A DNA stretch of 64,000 bases from assembly GCA_023313575.1 (NCBI GenBank), contig JAJTTP010000003.1:930001-994000 (forward strand), written 5' to 3'. Made by a program: the position numbers and the translations under genes. Source of the stretch: Eutypella sp. D-1. Its lineage: Eukaryota; Ascomycota; Sordariomycetes; Xylariales; Diatrypaceae. Below the pieces are notes generated by a model, which saw only the letters and a list, made by a program, of their open reading frames with translations, had not been told where the DNA came from and searched no databases. Numbering within the stretch: the stretch's first letter is position 1; the number at the start of each line of letters is the position of its first letter. Of the stretch, positions 24,101 to 36,379 are shown piece after piece.

Positions 24101-26410
24101 CGTTTCCAATAACTCTCCACGTCTCCCGATCATTTCTCACATGTCATTTTTCTTTTCGTAGACAAGATAGATTTCGCAGCCCGCGTTTTCTGTCAGGCCG
24201 GCCAGGTCAGTCTGTTTATCGAGTCAACCCCATTCCATCCCGCCTGGCCCGTACAGCTTATATCTATATATAATCATAAATTTGCACACTCAGCAAGCGA
24301 CACATCGTATGTACACAGGTGATTGATTAATATCATAACTTTCAACGTCGGAAATCCGCGCAACTTACTAGGTATGTGCCACGCGCGCGAGAAGCGCCCT
24401 GCCCTGCCCATTGGGTCATCCAAAGAGGGAAATCCGAACCCATCTCAAACCAAAATCCCCATCCCGTCCTTCCTCAACCTACCTACCTAGATACATACAT
24501 ACGGGCCCCTGCCTACCAACCTACCCAAACAACCCGACCCTAACTTTAGCAGTGGTCTGGGCTTCGCGCTATATCGTTTCCATGACACAAGCGAAATCGA
24601 ACATCGGGCCCACTAGTTCCCACCTAATAGACAGAGGACGGGGTGGGCAGACAGTGGGACAAATGTGTCGCATGCTCGCGGCAGCAGCAGCAGCGAACAA
24701 GTAGCGAGTGAGCGCGCGAGCCGGGCATCAGCATCAGCGGGGTCCATCCGACTCCCGACAAAATGAAGGCCGTGCACTGTGCCGTTGCCAGTGAAGTTCT
24801 TATCTCCCTTAGCCCCTCCTCCCTCCCCACCCTGCCCCGTCAGTAACCAGTAGTATGTAACCAGGCGAGGTATATAAATATTATACGTATCCATATGCGT
24901 GTCCATATGCGTGCAGGCATTACACACAGTGGACCCCTGCGAGGACCCCTCCTCCTCCTCTTTCTTCTCCCAATAACGGCGGCGGCGGCGGCGGCGCTAG
25001 ACCTCCTCTCTGCCAATCCACCTCTCTCTGTCTCGCCCACTTTGTCTCACGTCTCAAGTCTCTCTCGGAATGGGGACTGGGATTCACCTCGTGCCCCTCC
25101 AAGCCGGATCCCGGGAGGCGTTTTTTCTTATTCTTCTTCGTGTTCTTTCTCTGTTATCGCCGCACCCTCATTGGTCGGCAACCTCTACTGGCCCTGTCCG
25201 AATTAGGCAATGGAGGGGGCAAATAGGATTGCCGCCTCCCCTCCCCAGGCTGCGGTTACGTAGGGGTAGATAGCTTAGCCAGTGAATGAACCCCTGGAGG
25301 TAGGGAGGCCAAAAAACCACGCGCCTCCCTGCCCGATACGGCCGCGCTTTTACGTCAGCGCTTTCGCTAGCTAATAACTACTTCGAGATTAGCCAGAGAC
25401 GTGGCGATGTTTTTCGGCCGTTCAGCGGCGACGACGAAGGCGACGATGATGCGTCTTCCTTTCGTCTTCATCTTCCCGCACCTCCCCCCAAAAACTAAGG
25501 TAAGCCTCACTGTGCTCTACGCATCACGTGACAATCATATCACCTCTTCCTGCTTCCTCTGTCTCAGCGCCGTGACCCATGCAGGTCTCAGGGCTGGCTA
25601 CAGCGGATAGATAGGTAGATGGGTAAATAGCCCTAGGTAGCTGTTAAGACCTACTATCACTCGCATCAGGTAAGACCGTCACGCGTGGAAAGGAAAAGCA
25701 CGAAGGGCCTGCATATTGACTTCCCGTGCTGGTTCCACGATGGGTGGGTGGAAGGGCGGAGAGATAAATATAGAGGGTTCGTAGATTCAGTAACAACATG
25801 CATGTAAGTATGCACGGTCGGACGAAGTCGAGACACTGTTAAACGCGAGATAGGAGGGTCGTCGGATAAGGATACACAGCGTACAACGTAGGAAGATACA
25901 CAGACACATGCGGGTAATAAATAAAGGCTACTGAGGACCCCCTCCCTTTGCCCGCCTATTATTGGTATCATCATCTACTCGGGATCTCTTATCTATATAT
26001 CCATCCGTCTTACGTCTCACCAAAGCGAACAGAGGAAATGGACCGCGAGCGTCGCGGTGAGAGAGAGAGGTGGAAAGTTACCCCGTTGCCGCCGCAGCCC
26101 CCCTTCTTATCTATCAGCCGTGGCACGGCGTGTGCGTATCTATGGAATGGGTGGCGTGTATCTGCGTATTTGCATTGCAGAAAGCGGTAAGACGAAGCGA
26201 TGTCTCTCTACCCAGGGCAAGATCTAGCTGTGTGTACAAAAGCGCACACGGATCACTGCTGGCTAGTTGGCTAGTAGAGGGGGTTGGTCGTACACCAGGG
26301 TTTAAGGGTTGAGACACCGAGATTGCTGGTTGCCTCTAGCTATCTGCTCATTCAGTTCCCATGATTTTTACATCAAGTCCAACCTAGATACGTAGAGTAA
26401 TAGTAGGTTG
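18111..26410. other. 8.3-kb gene-free stretch
   Basis: Lies between the start of the FYVE gene and the end of the molybdenum cofactor gene. I found no frame with domain, signal peptide or believable exon chain. It holds GGT/GTG and GTAAGACG short repeats near 18510-18630, several CTAGGTA-type clusters (about 18456, 19091, 19298, 19610, 20748, 24476), a GAG repeat near 20179, a CAGC repeat near 22545 and a MITE-like element at 22892-23148. It may carry non-coding transcripts or a very long FYVE promoter. Confidence 0.4.
22892..23148. mobile_element. MITE-like element with 35-bp terminal inverted repeats
   Basis: The left arm at 22892-22926 starts TGGCAGAGCGCAC and runs into CCGGACGGGTCTCAAA. 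The right arm at 23114-23148 is its reverse complement with one mismatch. Between them lie 187 bases, very AT-rich in the centre (about 22940-23060), with no coding frame. Short size, long near-perfect arms and an AT-rich core fit a non-autonomous DNA transposon, possibly altered by repeat-induced point mutation. Target-site duplications are not clear, so the true ends may lie further out. Confidence 0.75.
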
Positions 26411-28631
26411 CTAGTTATCTTGTACCCCGTCTACCCAGCGGCCGCTCTTGCCCCCTTCCTTGAGTATCACCCTCAGCCCGTCAATGCGCATCCCCTTGTC
26501 GACGGCCTTGCACATGTCGTACACGGTAAGGGCGGCAGTAGACGCCGCCGTCAGAGCCTCCATTTCCACGCCGGTCTTTCCCTCACAGGCTACCGTAGCT
26601 TCGACGTCTATGTGCCCGGTCTCGTCGACGTGGGGATTTCCGTTTGTGTCCCCCACCCCGCCTCCCTGAACAGAGAACTCTACGGTGACCTTGGAGATGG
26701 CGATAGGGTGGCACAGCGGTATCAGGTCCGACGTCCTTTTGGCCGCCATGATCCCGGCCACCCGTGCTACGCCGAGGACGTCTCCCTTTTTGATCTGGTT
26801 CTCCCGGATGAGTTTGACAGCGGATGCGTCTGTAAACAAGACGCGACAGACCGCGGTGGCCACCCTCTTCGTAACCGTCTTGTCAGAGATCGACACCATG
26901 TGCGCCGAGCCGGTCTCGGACACATGTGTTAGTTTAGTGTTGTTATCTTCCTTGAGGTGCTGGCGCGTACTCGAGAAAAGACGCATTTGCTGCCCGCACC
27001 CAGTATTGTTTGACGCCAGGAGATGAAGGGGTATGGGCCTTTGACGGCCTACAGGGGCCGTGAGGCTGTTCCTGTGGTCAGGGTCGTAGGTCGAGTGGCT
27101 TCTTGTAAGTGAATGAGCCGCGTCTGCCACAACCTCCACTCAGCTCGTGATCGCATTATATCATATAGACAAGCCGAAACGCCATAATCACAGGTCGGCC
27201 ATTAGGTAACATTGGTTCCTAAAGATAGAAACACCCCAGCGAAACCCGACCGATAGTACGATAGGCGGGCAAACAGATAAAGCATCAGTGTTTGGCCAGG
27301 GGCGTTCACCCACCTATAAGGATCATAGGGCGGTTCTTCATGTGCTCCAGTTCGCCCATGCCAGCGTGCTTCTCCTTCTTCCTCTTGACGGCCATCCCTA
27401 TCACATCAAGGAGCTCCCTCTCGTTCGGCGCCATTCCGACCGGGCCATCAACCAGACCCTGCCGCCTGTCCAACTCGGTCTTCTTCATTGCTTCGTACGC
27501 CTCCTCGTCGATCGGCTCGCCAGAGTTTGACTGTCTGAGGATGTCGCGCAGCGACACCTCAGCGTTGCCGAAGAGGCAGACCTTGAGGTTCCCGTCGCTC
27601 GTAATACGTAAGCGGTTGCAAGTCCCGCAGAAGTTGTGCGTCATGCTCGTGATGAAGCCGATCCTGCCTGCAAAACCGGGGATCTTCCACGTCTTACTCG
27701 TGTCGTTCTTGTGGTCTTGCACTTTGCTGAGTCCTGGGTACTCCTCGCGGATGCGGTCAAGCATCTCGGAGTAGCTGACCATTTTGTTTTCGTTCCACTT
27801 GTTCCCGTCGAACGGCATGTATTCAATAAATCTTATCTCGACGTCTTGCTCCCGTGTCATCTCGACGAACGGCAGGATCTCCCGGTCGTTGATTCCCCTC
27901 ATAACGACGCAGTTGATCTTGAGCTTGATCCCGGCGCCGTGCTTGTTTAATTCTAGCACCTTATTGATGCTCTTCATGACGGCATCAAATCCCTTGCGCC
28001 GGGTCATGATCTGGAACTGGAACGGATCTAACGTGTCGAGGCTCAGGTTGATTCCGGTCAGTCCGGCCTCGACCATGCTCTCGAGCTTCCGGTGCAACGC
28101 CAGACCGTTAGTCGTGATGCACAACTCTCTAAGTCCGTGCGGCCGTAGAGCGCCAATCTGGTGCATCAGAGGCAGGAAGTCCCTCCTCACTGTCGGTTCT
28201 CCGCCTGTAAGCCGTATTTTGTTTACGCCCTGCGAGACAAACACAGATGACAGCATGACGATCTCGGGAGTAGTCAGGAGTTCCTTCGGTGGCGAGAGAG
28301 GGACGCCTTCCTCCGGCATGCAGTAGACGCACCGGAGGTTACACCTCTCGGTAAGTGATATGCGTAGGTAATCATGCTGACGGTGGAAGTTATCCGTAAG
28401 AAAGTCAGAGAAGGGCTTAGCATCCCTGAGCTGCTCCCGGCGTGACGGCCGCTTGGCCTGCTCAGGGACGACAACAAATGGTTTGTCGTCGAGCTGCGGG
28501 AGGCCGATGCTAGAGGCCGCCGCGTCCGTCGCGACAGTGCGGGCTCGGACTTGCCGAGCGGCAGGCACCGTGACTCGGAGATGTCTCAAGGCAGGCCATA
28601 TAAGGCGGGGTACCCCCAGCCTCGAGGACAT
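26411..28631 (-). CDS. Molybdenum cofactor biosynthesis MoaA-MoaC fusion (cnxABC type)
   Basis: Makes cyclic pyranopterin monophosphate from GTP, the first step of molybdenum cofactor synthesis, needed for nitrate reductase and other Mo enzymes. Exon 1 (28631 to about 27314) encodes MoaA: an Arg-rich, acid-free N-terminus like a mitochondrial presequence, the radical-SAM cluster motif [19 protein letters not shown], and the C-terminal cluster FCGTCNR..VCLFG. Exon 2 (about 27138-26411) encodes Moa[29 protein letters not shown], and [19 protein letters not shown]. With donor 27313 and acceptor 27139 the fusion is 681 residues. The unspliced frame ends ILIGG then TGA at 27308-27306, so MoaA can also end at its essential double glycine. 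An alternative pair (donor 27309, acceptor 27072) would keep both glycines. The domain calls are secure; the splice choice is not. Confidence 0.9.
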
Positions 28632-29508
28632 AGTGAATAAATGTACACAGAAAAAGCAGCAACGCTAACGAATGTATTTCATTTTGGCTTGGGAGGTGTT
28701 CGCAATAATGCAAATAACTAAAGGTTCTGTTAGGTACAGTCAAACAGACAGTGAGCAATGCCAGCTCAAATGGAGATGTATTAAAAAGCAAGTGTCGTTA
28801 TTGGAATTCTGTTGCCACTTGGTTTACTTGCTAACTTTAGAAGTGCTTGTAGGTGTTTTAGTCAATTTAGTGCATCTCCGACATTCGTGGATCAATTTTC
28901 TGATATACTACGGAGTATGTGGAATGGAGCTAGCTACCGTCATGGTGAGTCAGCACCCTACCTTATCGCTAGCCACTTAATGTATAGATCCCGCTCCTTA
29001 TCATCCATCCGGTCGGGAAGGTACAAAATACTTGGATACCGAAATACCGAACCCGAACTTTCGTTCGGTCGGTGTTTTCTAAATCCTGGTTGGTCCGCGA
29101 TTACGTACGATATCATATCGAACCTCTGACACATTGACAGGACTGCAATCTAGAACGCACGTGACTTTATAGATAGGGGGTTAGAGATGATATGCCAAGA
29201 ACCCTCCAGGTACGTACCTATCCATGCTTTAATTACTTCCCAATTTAGAAAGTCAACAAAAACAAACCATTCCAGATCAACGTATCCAGAGCATCTCGAA
29301 TGCCTCTCAGTAATATGAACTCATGAGTCTCCGCTGTGAAAATCAGCATTGAAACGGATTTGTTCCGGTTGGATAAGTGGCTGCTCAGGGTCATTATACC
29401 CGCATATTATGAAGTAGCGACCCACTAAGCCGCGTCCTACGGTGCATCTCCATGTATCAATGAAGTCGCTCACAAACGAATATCAGATTTACTAAACCTC
29501 ACGCAAGG
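28632..29508. other. Divergent promoter region
   Basis: About 880 bases between the starts of the molybdenum cofactor gene and the WDR8-like gene. No coding frame was seen. Promoters of both are expected here. Confidence 0.45.
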
Positions 29509-30655
29509 ATGGGAGATTCTAAGCTCTCTAAATGTATGCTGAAATACGACGTACTTTCAATGTCTGGCTGAGATGCTAACATCCACATTCAGCCGCGCTC
29601 CACTCTGTTCCAAGCCCAGACGAGGCCTTAGTAGCTGCGCTCTGCTCCACAGGCATCACAGTCACGGATGCCGTGTCCTCGGATGTGGTACGCGCAATCA
29701 AGTTGTCAGCAGACGTATTGGGTGATGTTACAACACTTACCTGGTCAAGCTCTTCAAGGAGGATTCTGGTGGCGGCTCCCGACCAGATCCATGTATTCTC
29801 GGCGACTGATAGCGACTACCATGCCAATATACAAAATCCGTCGTCGTCGGTTACGAAGCCAACATTCATCTGCTTCGGGGCGGACGATGATGAGGTCTGT
29901 GCATGGTCCGCCTTTGGAATTAAGTTTACGACTTTCAGCCTCATCACATCAAAGGCTTTGGAGATCAATAACCCCAAATTCTACACCCCTTCCTCTGCAC
30001 TAAGGAGTATATCTTTCCGGCCTTCTACGCGTCACTTAGCCATTATAACACAGAATTCCGGTAGAGATATGGTCAGCATTCACTCTCCGAGGACGAGAGA
30101 CGTCCAACGGGCATGGCTCCCTGATACGGTAGATGCTCAGGGGCTGCTGTGGTCACCGGACGGCAAGTGGTTAGCGCTATGGGAATCCGCGGCGCAGGGT
30201 CATAAGGTCCTGCTATACACGCCGGACGGCCAGTTATTCAAGGATTGGCGCGGCCCGATATCGCCAGAGGTGAATAGCGATCTGGGCCTTGGTGTCAAAC
30301 TGGTGATGTTCAGTCCCGACAGTGCCCGCCTGGCGATTGCCGACGGCTCCTGCTACATCTGCGTCATCAATCTGGCTTCTATGAGTGAGGAGATCAAGCT
30401 CCAATACCCCCAGGATATCGAGGCCAAGGACGCGCTTCAAGTGAGTCGACTCTCAAGTTCAGATCAAAGCATGATCACTGACGAGCCTCTAGAATATCTG
30501 GGCAGGACACTCCTACTTGCCGATATAACTTATGTAATTGGAATGACGAAAGTATTGCGAATTTCCATATACTGAGGGTGAATTGGAGCCCGGGTATCAA
30601 CTTTGCTCAGTTTGACCCCTGCCTGGAGTTCCAGGTAGCTTGGTCTAGGTGATTA
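29509..30655 (+). pseudogene. WDR8/WRAP73-like WD-repeat gene, 3' part decayed
   Basis: WDR8/WRAP73 proteins are WD40 proteins of spindle poles and microtubule anchoring. Exon 1 (29509-29533) joins exon 2 (29593-30440) in phase over a 59-base intron. The 291-residue frame holds several WD-type blades: VRAIKL..TTLTWSSSSRRILVA, ALRSISFRPSTRHLAII, AQGLLWSPDGKWLALW and VKLVMFSPDSARLAIA. A donor at 30441 and acceptor at 30492 fit splice consensus, but the following sequence is in the wrong phase. One frame reads VNWSPGINFAQFDP and then stops at about 30652; another then gives VRIWRQVLNHE. So the C-terminal blades are present only as frame-broken traces and the rest is missing, compared with a usual length near 450 residues. 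Either the gene is a pseudogene or a shortened form is made. Confidence 0.72.
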
Positions 30656-32056
30656 ACCTGCAATCTATCGTTAGAATATGGCGTCAGGTGTTGAACCATG
30701 AAGTTTCCTAACACCGATGACAGCGCGCACACTTGAAGGTGCGCGTTCCCAAGATGTATGTTCAGAACTGTAATATTTCTGTAAAGAGAGGATTACTGGA
30801 GGCAGATTGGGGTGGCCCCCTATTTATATGATCTTCGGACCTAAGGCTCCCTGCTCTACTACATAAGCCCGATCCTCCCCCCTATATATTAGGCCCACTT
30901 AAGCAGGCTCAGCTAGCCCTGACAGTTGTAATATTCTCAATGTTATGCTTAGAGTTGGCTAGGTTAACTGTGTGACTGCTTAAGTGATGTGTGGCCATAT
31001 GAACATGAAAAAGACGACTAGGTTTATGCAGGCAGTAGTGTGTTAAGTTCTGAACAATGGCAGAGGGCGAACGATTTTACTACGAAAGGTAACCTTATCA
31101 ACCCTTGGTACCCTTCGTCCATGATATTGGAACGTAGTGGGATCGAGCGCCTCGTCCCCTTGAGGCTTTTGGATCCTCAGAGCCAGTTACATGGATGTTG
31201 TTAGCTCGTGGGCTAGTCTTCCACCCCTGGGATCTCATTGCCCCGCCTTTAACGTCAAATTTAGCAAGCCGTAACGCCTACCGATAGTAGTAGCAAATAT
31301 TGGGCGAATGGGGCCTATGGGTTCTGGGAGTAACCATTGCCATTGATTGCCACATTGCAGTTAATAAAATCCAGCTATACGAATGTGATGGCGAGGTCAA
31401 CTCTAGTGCTAAATAGGCGACATGGAAACTTGTTCACAACTTAGTCATGTTGACTCGAAGAGAATGTAGCCGTCCGGCAGATGATGATGCTGGCCTCACC
31501 GTATCACAGGTTGACATGGGTAAGATCGGGATGTGAGAGGGTGGGTGATCAATTGACTTGAACCAAGCTGCCGTCACCACCCGCCAGCGTGACGCAGATA
31601 GGCTACGGAAGGAGAATGGTCTCTTCTAGTTCTCCATGATAACCCAGTATGAGACACATCAATTACAGATCTAGCGAGACGGCAATTTCCATGGGGTGGA
31701 ATAGGAAACGGGCTCGTGGACAATGCCTCGAATCTTTGTTTGTCAAAAATGATACCGAAAGTCTATTTGTGCGGGGCTGGCGATTTTATCCTTCCTAGGC
31801 TGATCACAGATCGACCAGAAACCTAACAGCCTGATTGGTAGGGAAGTTATACAAAGTCGCCTCCCGGGATATTGACCGTTTCCTATTAAGGTAGTTCCAA
31901 TATAGTGGCTAGTGTTCATTCCCGACCAAACTTGATAGTATATCCGTTCACATGTGGTTATAAACAGCGTCCGTCTTCCCCCGAAGAGCTGAGAGACGAT
32001 CCTTGAACCTGTATTCCATATCCATCTAACGAATACGTACCGATCGAATACTCAAG
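30656..32056. other. Degenerate intergenic DNA
   Basis: Lies after the broken WD-repeat gene. Weak traces of its missing 3' part occur just after 30650, then nothing recognisable. A TATAAA at 31959-31964 sits 98 bases before the start codon of the next gene and is a fair TATA box candidate. Confidence 0.4.
31959..31964 (+). promoter_or_regulatory. Candidate TATA box
   Basis: TATAAA placed 93-98 bases upstream of the ATG at 32057, a usual distance in filamentous fungi allowing a short leader. Position is the only support. Confidence 0.4.
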
Positions 32057-32810
32057 ATGCCGTCGACAGCCGCACTTCTCATGTTCGCCTTCGCTGGCGT
32101 TGCCTTTGCGCAGATCCCTGACGGTTACCGCAGCGTTTACATTACCTCCAAGGTAAACACCAACTTCGTTATCGTACCCTCGTCTGCGGCCGCGGGAAGC
32201 GCTGTTGTCGTGTAAGTTCAGTCCATCTATTCGCTAAAATCCGTAAGAGTTTCCAGCTTCTGACATTCCTTCTTTAACACCTTTTGTAGTCAGACGGCTG
32301 CGAACACGCCAGAACAGCAGTGGTACGTCAAGGAAGGAGACTCGGCCATCCAGCTGGCCGACACCACCCTCTGTCTTGACGCCGGCCCCCAGAGTAAGTA
32401 ACCAAGCCACAGAACAAGAGAAGGCGAACAGTAGAGAGTGCTGGCTGACGTTCGAAACAGGCAACTGGAAGGACATGGCCGCTATCACCATCGAGGAGTG
32501 CGCGGAAGGCCCATCTCAACAATGGTCATTCCTAGGCGACGGGCGGATTGCCCTCGGGGCTTCCTCACCTCGTAGGCTCTCATTTTTTCCTTTTTATATA
32601 TATTACATCAAGATGCATATCTTCATGTTTCCTTTGTTTCGCTTTGCATGTCTTTAGGGCTAATAGCAGATCATTTTCACAGAGGAGTGTGTGGACCTCC
32701 AGTTCATGCGGGCCGTACCCAACAACCCCGTCGGTTTGTATAGCTGTGCAGGACTAGGAAACATTGGTGCGGAAGATGCGGGCATTAACTGGCCGCTTGT
32801 TGACACATAA
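32057..32810 (+). CDS. Small secreted protein with ricin-B-type (beta-trefoil) features
   Basis: Four exons in phase: 32057-32211, 32290-32393, 32461-32571 and 32683-32810 (498 bases, 165 residues), with introns of 78, 67 and 111 bases. Residues 1-18 (MPSTAALLMFAFAGVAFA) are a clear signal peptide. The mature part carries QQWYVKEG, then LCLDAGPQ, then ECAEGPSQQWSFLGDGRIAL and finally ECVDLQF with GLYSCAG. The CLD motif, the paired QxW-like QQW segments and the DGRI turn are typical of ricin-B lectin beta-trefoil repeats, usually carbohydrate-binding. Only about two of three repeats are recognisable, so it may be a divergent or shortened trefoil. No enzyme domain is attached. Likely an extracellular binding protein; role unknown. 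Confidence 0.78.
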
Positions 32811-34080
32811 GATATTATTATCAGACCTGAAGCCAAGGCACAGAGGTATGCTGGGACAGCCACAGTCGAAAGTATTTGTTCAGGGGCTGAAGAATGAGGA
32901 ACAACGGAACTTCGTCGTGCTCGGGACCGTTCGCAGCAAGCAGTGTGTTTCTGGGCATTTCATACTAATCTTGAAGATAGATAAGGCTACAAATATGTCT
33001 CGGTTTTGTGCTACGTGAGGGACAAGTGCAGCTACGAGACCATTGAAATAGTATTAGCCAAAGTTAACTCAGCTGGTAGCGTTGATTGAGCCAGCCGAAA
33101 TCCAGCATCAATGACCATGTAACTAGGTATAATACCAAGGACAGGAAACTTTGGTAGAAGCATATTGAAGCCTTAAGAACGTAACGTTGATACAAGTGAA
33201 TCTGTTATAAAGAGTGACTCTGGTAGGCCATTGCTAATTCGGTACTACTACGTGAAGTTCGTATAACACCTCAGGACTTCACGTGCAACAGATCACGAAC
33301 AACGAGCGCGTCGAGTCGACAAGCGTGGCCCTAACTAGAGTAGACGGTAGTTAGCGCTTGCCTCGACTATCTTTCCCAAGATTCGCTTGCCAAGGATCCA
33401 TTGGCTCAACGGCACTATCCCGACGGGAACGCAAAGCTTGTTTCCCCACGAGTGGTGGGTTCCTGAATACTACGTACATAAGTCACCCACGTGCTGAACA
33501 GAAGGGGACGCTTGTTCTTGATTGAACCCCACATGGGACTGTGTAGCACTGAGTAGCACTCGATAACCACGTTCTTATGTATGCTGTTCCGGATTCTCGG
33601 CAACGATGTCGTGTTTTGAATAGAAATAAAGAGCCATTGATTGGTCGACACAGTATATAGTGAGGGTTTTAATCGAGGCTAATTGAGGAACGGCCTGTTC
33701 GCATGTATACGCAAGCCTGGGAAGCCACAAAGCTCAACGCCGACTAGCCAATAAGAAATATCCTTTTATAAATGTGTCGATCAGAGAGGAAAAGCTCCCT
33801 GTCGATTCGCCTAATCCCTTACTATCATAAGTAACAGGGTCACCAAACCTGCCAATGTCTACCAGTATCAGAGGCACGTGCCCCTTCGATATTACTATAT
33901 CGATGTTTACGTCGACTAGACCATTGGAAAGTTTCTGGCTTCATTCCGTACCTTACTTATGAATGTCGACAGCCATGGGCTTCTATCAGAAGCTTAAATA
34001 CTAGGAGCCGGCCCCGGCCAACCTCCAGGCCAGGATTTATGTGCCAGGGGAATATCACTTACGTGTAGTAGTTGTTCGCG
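32811..34080. other. Intergenic, no gene seen
   Basis: About 1.27 kb with no supported frame. It has a small inverted repeat at about 33250-33287 (ACGTGAAGT and ACTTCACGT arms). The right end is the promoter of the phosphatase gene. Confidence 0.45.
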
Positions 34081-36156
34081 ATGTTGAACTTGGTACAGGT
34101 CTCCAGCGTCCTGCTTCTTGCAGGTTCCGCGGCTGCGTCTTTCACGCGCAATGTCAACTACTTCTCGCCATCACTGCATCACCCATCGCTTGGTGTCTCG
34201 GTCGGAAAGGTTGCGAAGCGCACCGCCCCCGCCGCGCCATGCGATCCGGCAAAGCTAAACTTCACACACGGCGTTGCTTCCGGAGACCCCTATGACCACA
34301 GCGTCATCCTCTGGACTCGTGTGGCGCCGACGAGCGATAATAATAAGAGCAATGCCACTGTGTCCGGGACTGTCGATATATACAGTCATGAGACCGAGTC
34401 GTATATCAAAAACAGTGACGCTCCCGTCTGCGTCGATTGGAAGATCGGAACGTCCGCTCATTTCGAGAAGGGCACAGTGGTCAATCATGGCACGGCTTAC
34501 ACCACATCGGACATTGACTATACCGTGAAGGTGTGTTCTAAACCGTCGGCATGAAGGCATCCATGAGACTTACGCCTAATTGATTTGGGCAGATCGAAGC
34601 TACAAAGTTGAAACCCTTCACGACGTACCGTATGTATCCTAAGGAATGATGAGATGAGAGATATCCTAACATAGAGACAGACTATCAGTTTAATATCTGC
34701 AACTCGGATAAGGCCTCGCCAGTAGGCCGGACTAAGACACTTCCGTCGAAAGATGACAAGGTCTCTAAGCCTGTCAGGCTTGCCGTATACTCTTGCAGCA
34801 ACTTCCGTATGTGAACGCGGTCTGGTCGATTGAAATGGATGCTGACAAAGCTATCTAGCTTTCGGGTTTTTCAACGCCTACGGTAACCCTGTTCGGAAGG
34901 ACTCTGTGGACTACGTGATCCACCTCGGAGATTATATCTATGAGTATGCCCACGGTGCTTACGGGTGGGGCGACTCTTTCGGTCGCGTTCCCCTCCCTCT
35001 AGATGAGATCTACACCTTGTATGACTATCGGAAGCGCCTGGCAACCTACAGAACCGATCTAGACCTAGTCGCGAGTCACCAACAGTTCCCCTGGATCCCT
35101 GTCTGGGATGACCATGAGGTCGCCGACAACAGTTGGAGGGCGGGTTCCTCGGAATTGAACAACACCGAGGAGTCCTTCGTTAAGGACGGCGGTGTGTCTG
35201 TTGACCAGCGCAAGATGAACGCCGTGCGGGCTTACTTCGAATGGATGCCCATTCGACAGGTGGATATGGACGATAACCTCCGGATCTGGCGGGAATTCTC
35301 TTTCGGAAATCTGTTAGATCTGGTCATGTTGGACACTCGACAGTACGATCGCAGCATTACCGACCTCTATTGGAACACTGAATATGTCCACGAACTATCC
35401 GACGATGCTGGTCGTACCATGATGGGACAGCGACAAGAGGCTTGGTTCTATAAGACTCTGAAGGAAAGTTCCAAGCGAGGCGCGACCTGGAGGTTGATCG
35501 GCAACCAGGTCATATTCAGCAGCATAAACCAGAGCCTCGCCTTCGGCGACGAGAACCCCTTCAACTACGACCAGTGGGATGGATACCAGGCCAACCGTAA
35601 CAGGACGCTGAAGACCATCTATGACAACGGGATCAACAACAACGTGTTTCTGGCCGGTGACTCACATGCTTCATGGGTCTCGGATCTGGTTTGGCTCGAT
35701 GAGCACCCGTACGACCCGGTCACGGGTGCCGGGTCCGTTGGCGTTGAATTTGCTGGCTCAGCCGTGACCTCGCCGTGTCCCTACGGGCAGAACATCACGC
35801 TGGCCAAGGCGCACAATGCGTCAGACTGGCTAACGGCCGCGAATCGGGAGCTGCAGTGGCAGGACCTATACTACAGGGGTTACTACGAGCTCTCCATTGA
35901 CCACGACGCTGTCAATGCATCATTTTTCGGTCTCCCGTCCATCACTACTCGAAACCCCTACGAGATCTCGCTTGCCAACTTTACAGTCAAGGCTGGCGAG
36001 AACAAGCTCCAGCGGACGGGCCACAGCGGCCCTGCCGCGATCGGCGGCGTGGTCGAGAGTGGAAGCCTCAAGAGAGGTCACATGGCCGAGACGAATATTA
36101 CGCATGACACCTCCAGCGGTAAATATTTCGTGTACCAGGATAGCCATCAGTACTAG
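34081..36156 (+). CDS. PhoD-type alkaline phosphatase / phosphodiesterase, secreted
   Basis: A metallophosphoesterase that releases phosphate from mono- or diesters outside the cell. Four exons in phase: 34081-34530, 34593-34629, 34681-34806 and 34859-36156 (1911 bases, 636 residues), with introns of 62, 51 and 52 bases. Residues 1-19 are a signal peptide (MLNLVQVSSVLLLAGSAAA). An N-terminal PhoD domain shows LNFTHGVASGDP and SVILWTRVAP, then YQFNICNSD. The catalytic domain has VYSCSNF, IHLGDYIYEY, VWDDHEVADNSW, LDTRQYDR and FLAGDSHASWV, which hold the expected metal ligands (Asp, His, Asn). Several N-glycosylation-type sites follow. The gene looks intact, with family-typical length. Phosphate control cannot be seen from the promoter. 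Confidence 0.93.
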
Positions 36157-36379
36157 TGTTTCCTGCAAAAGACTCGTGTAGAGTAGAACATGAACTGATA
36201 ATGCAGAAGCGTTGTCGAAAGACCCACATGTTAATGTGAATCGACAGCGATGACCAACCCCTATTAGTTGTCCATGGCATGGCATCACTCACAATCTCAC
36301 AATCTTACAATCTTTAATGACAAGATGCGCCCGTTTCGTGCTAACGCACGAATTGATTTTATGACTTTGTAAAGGAAGT

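Noticed and set aside
25407..25500. Short ATG frame ending at a GTAAGC donor
   Set aside because: No following exon in phase with protein character was found.
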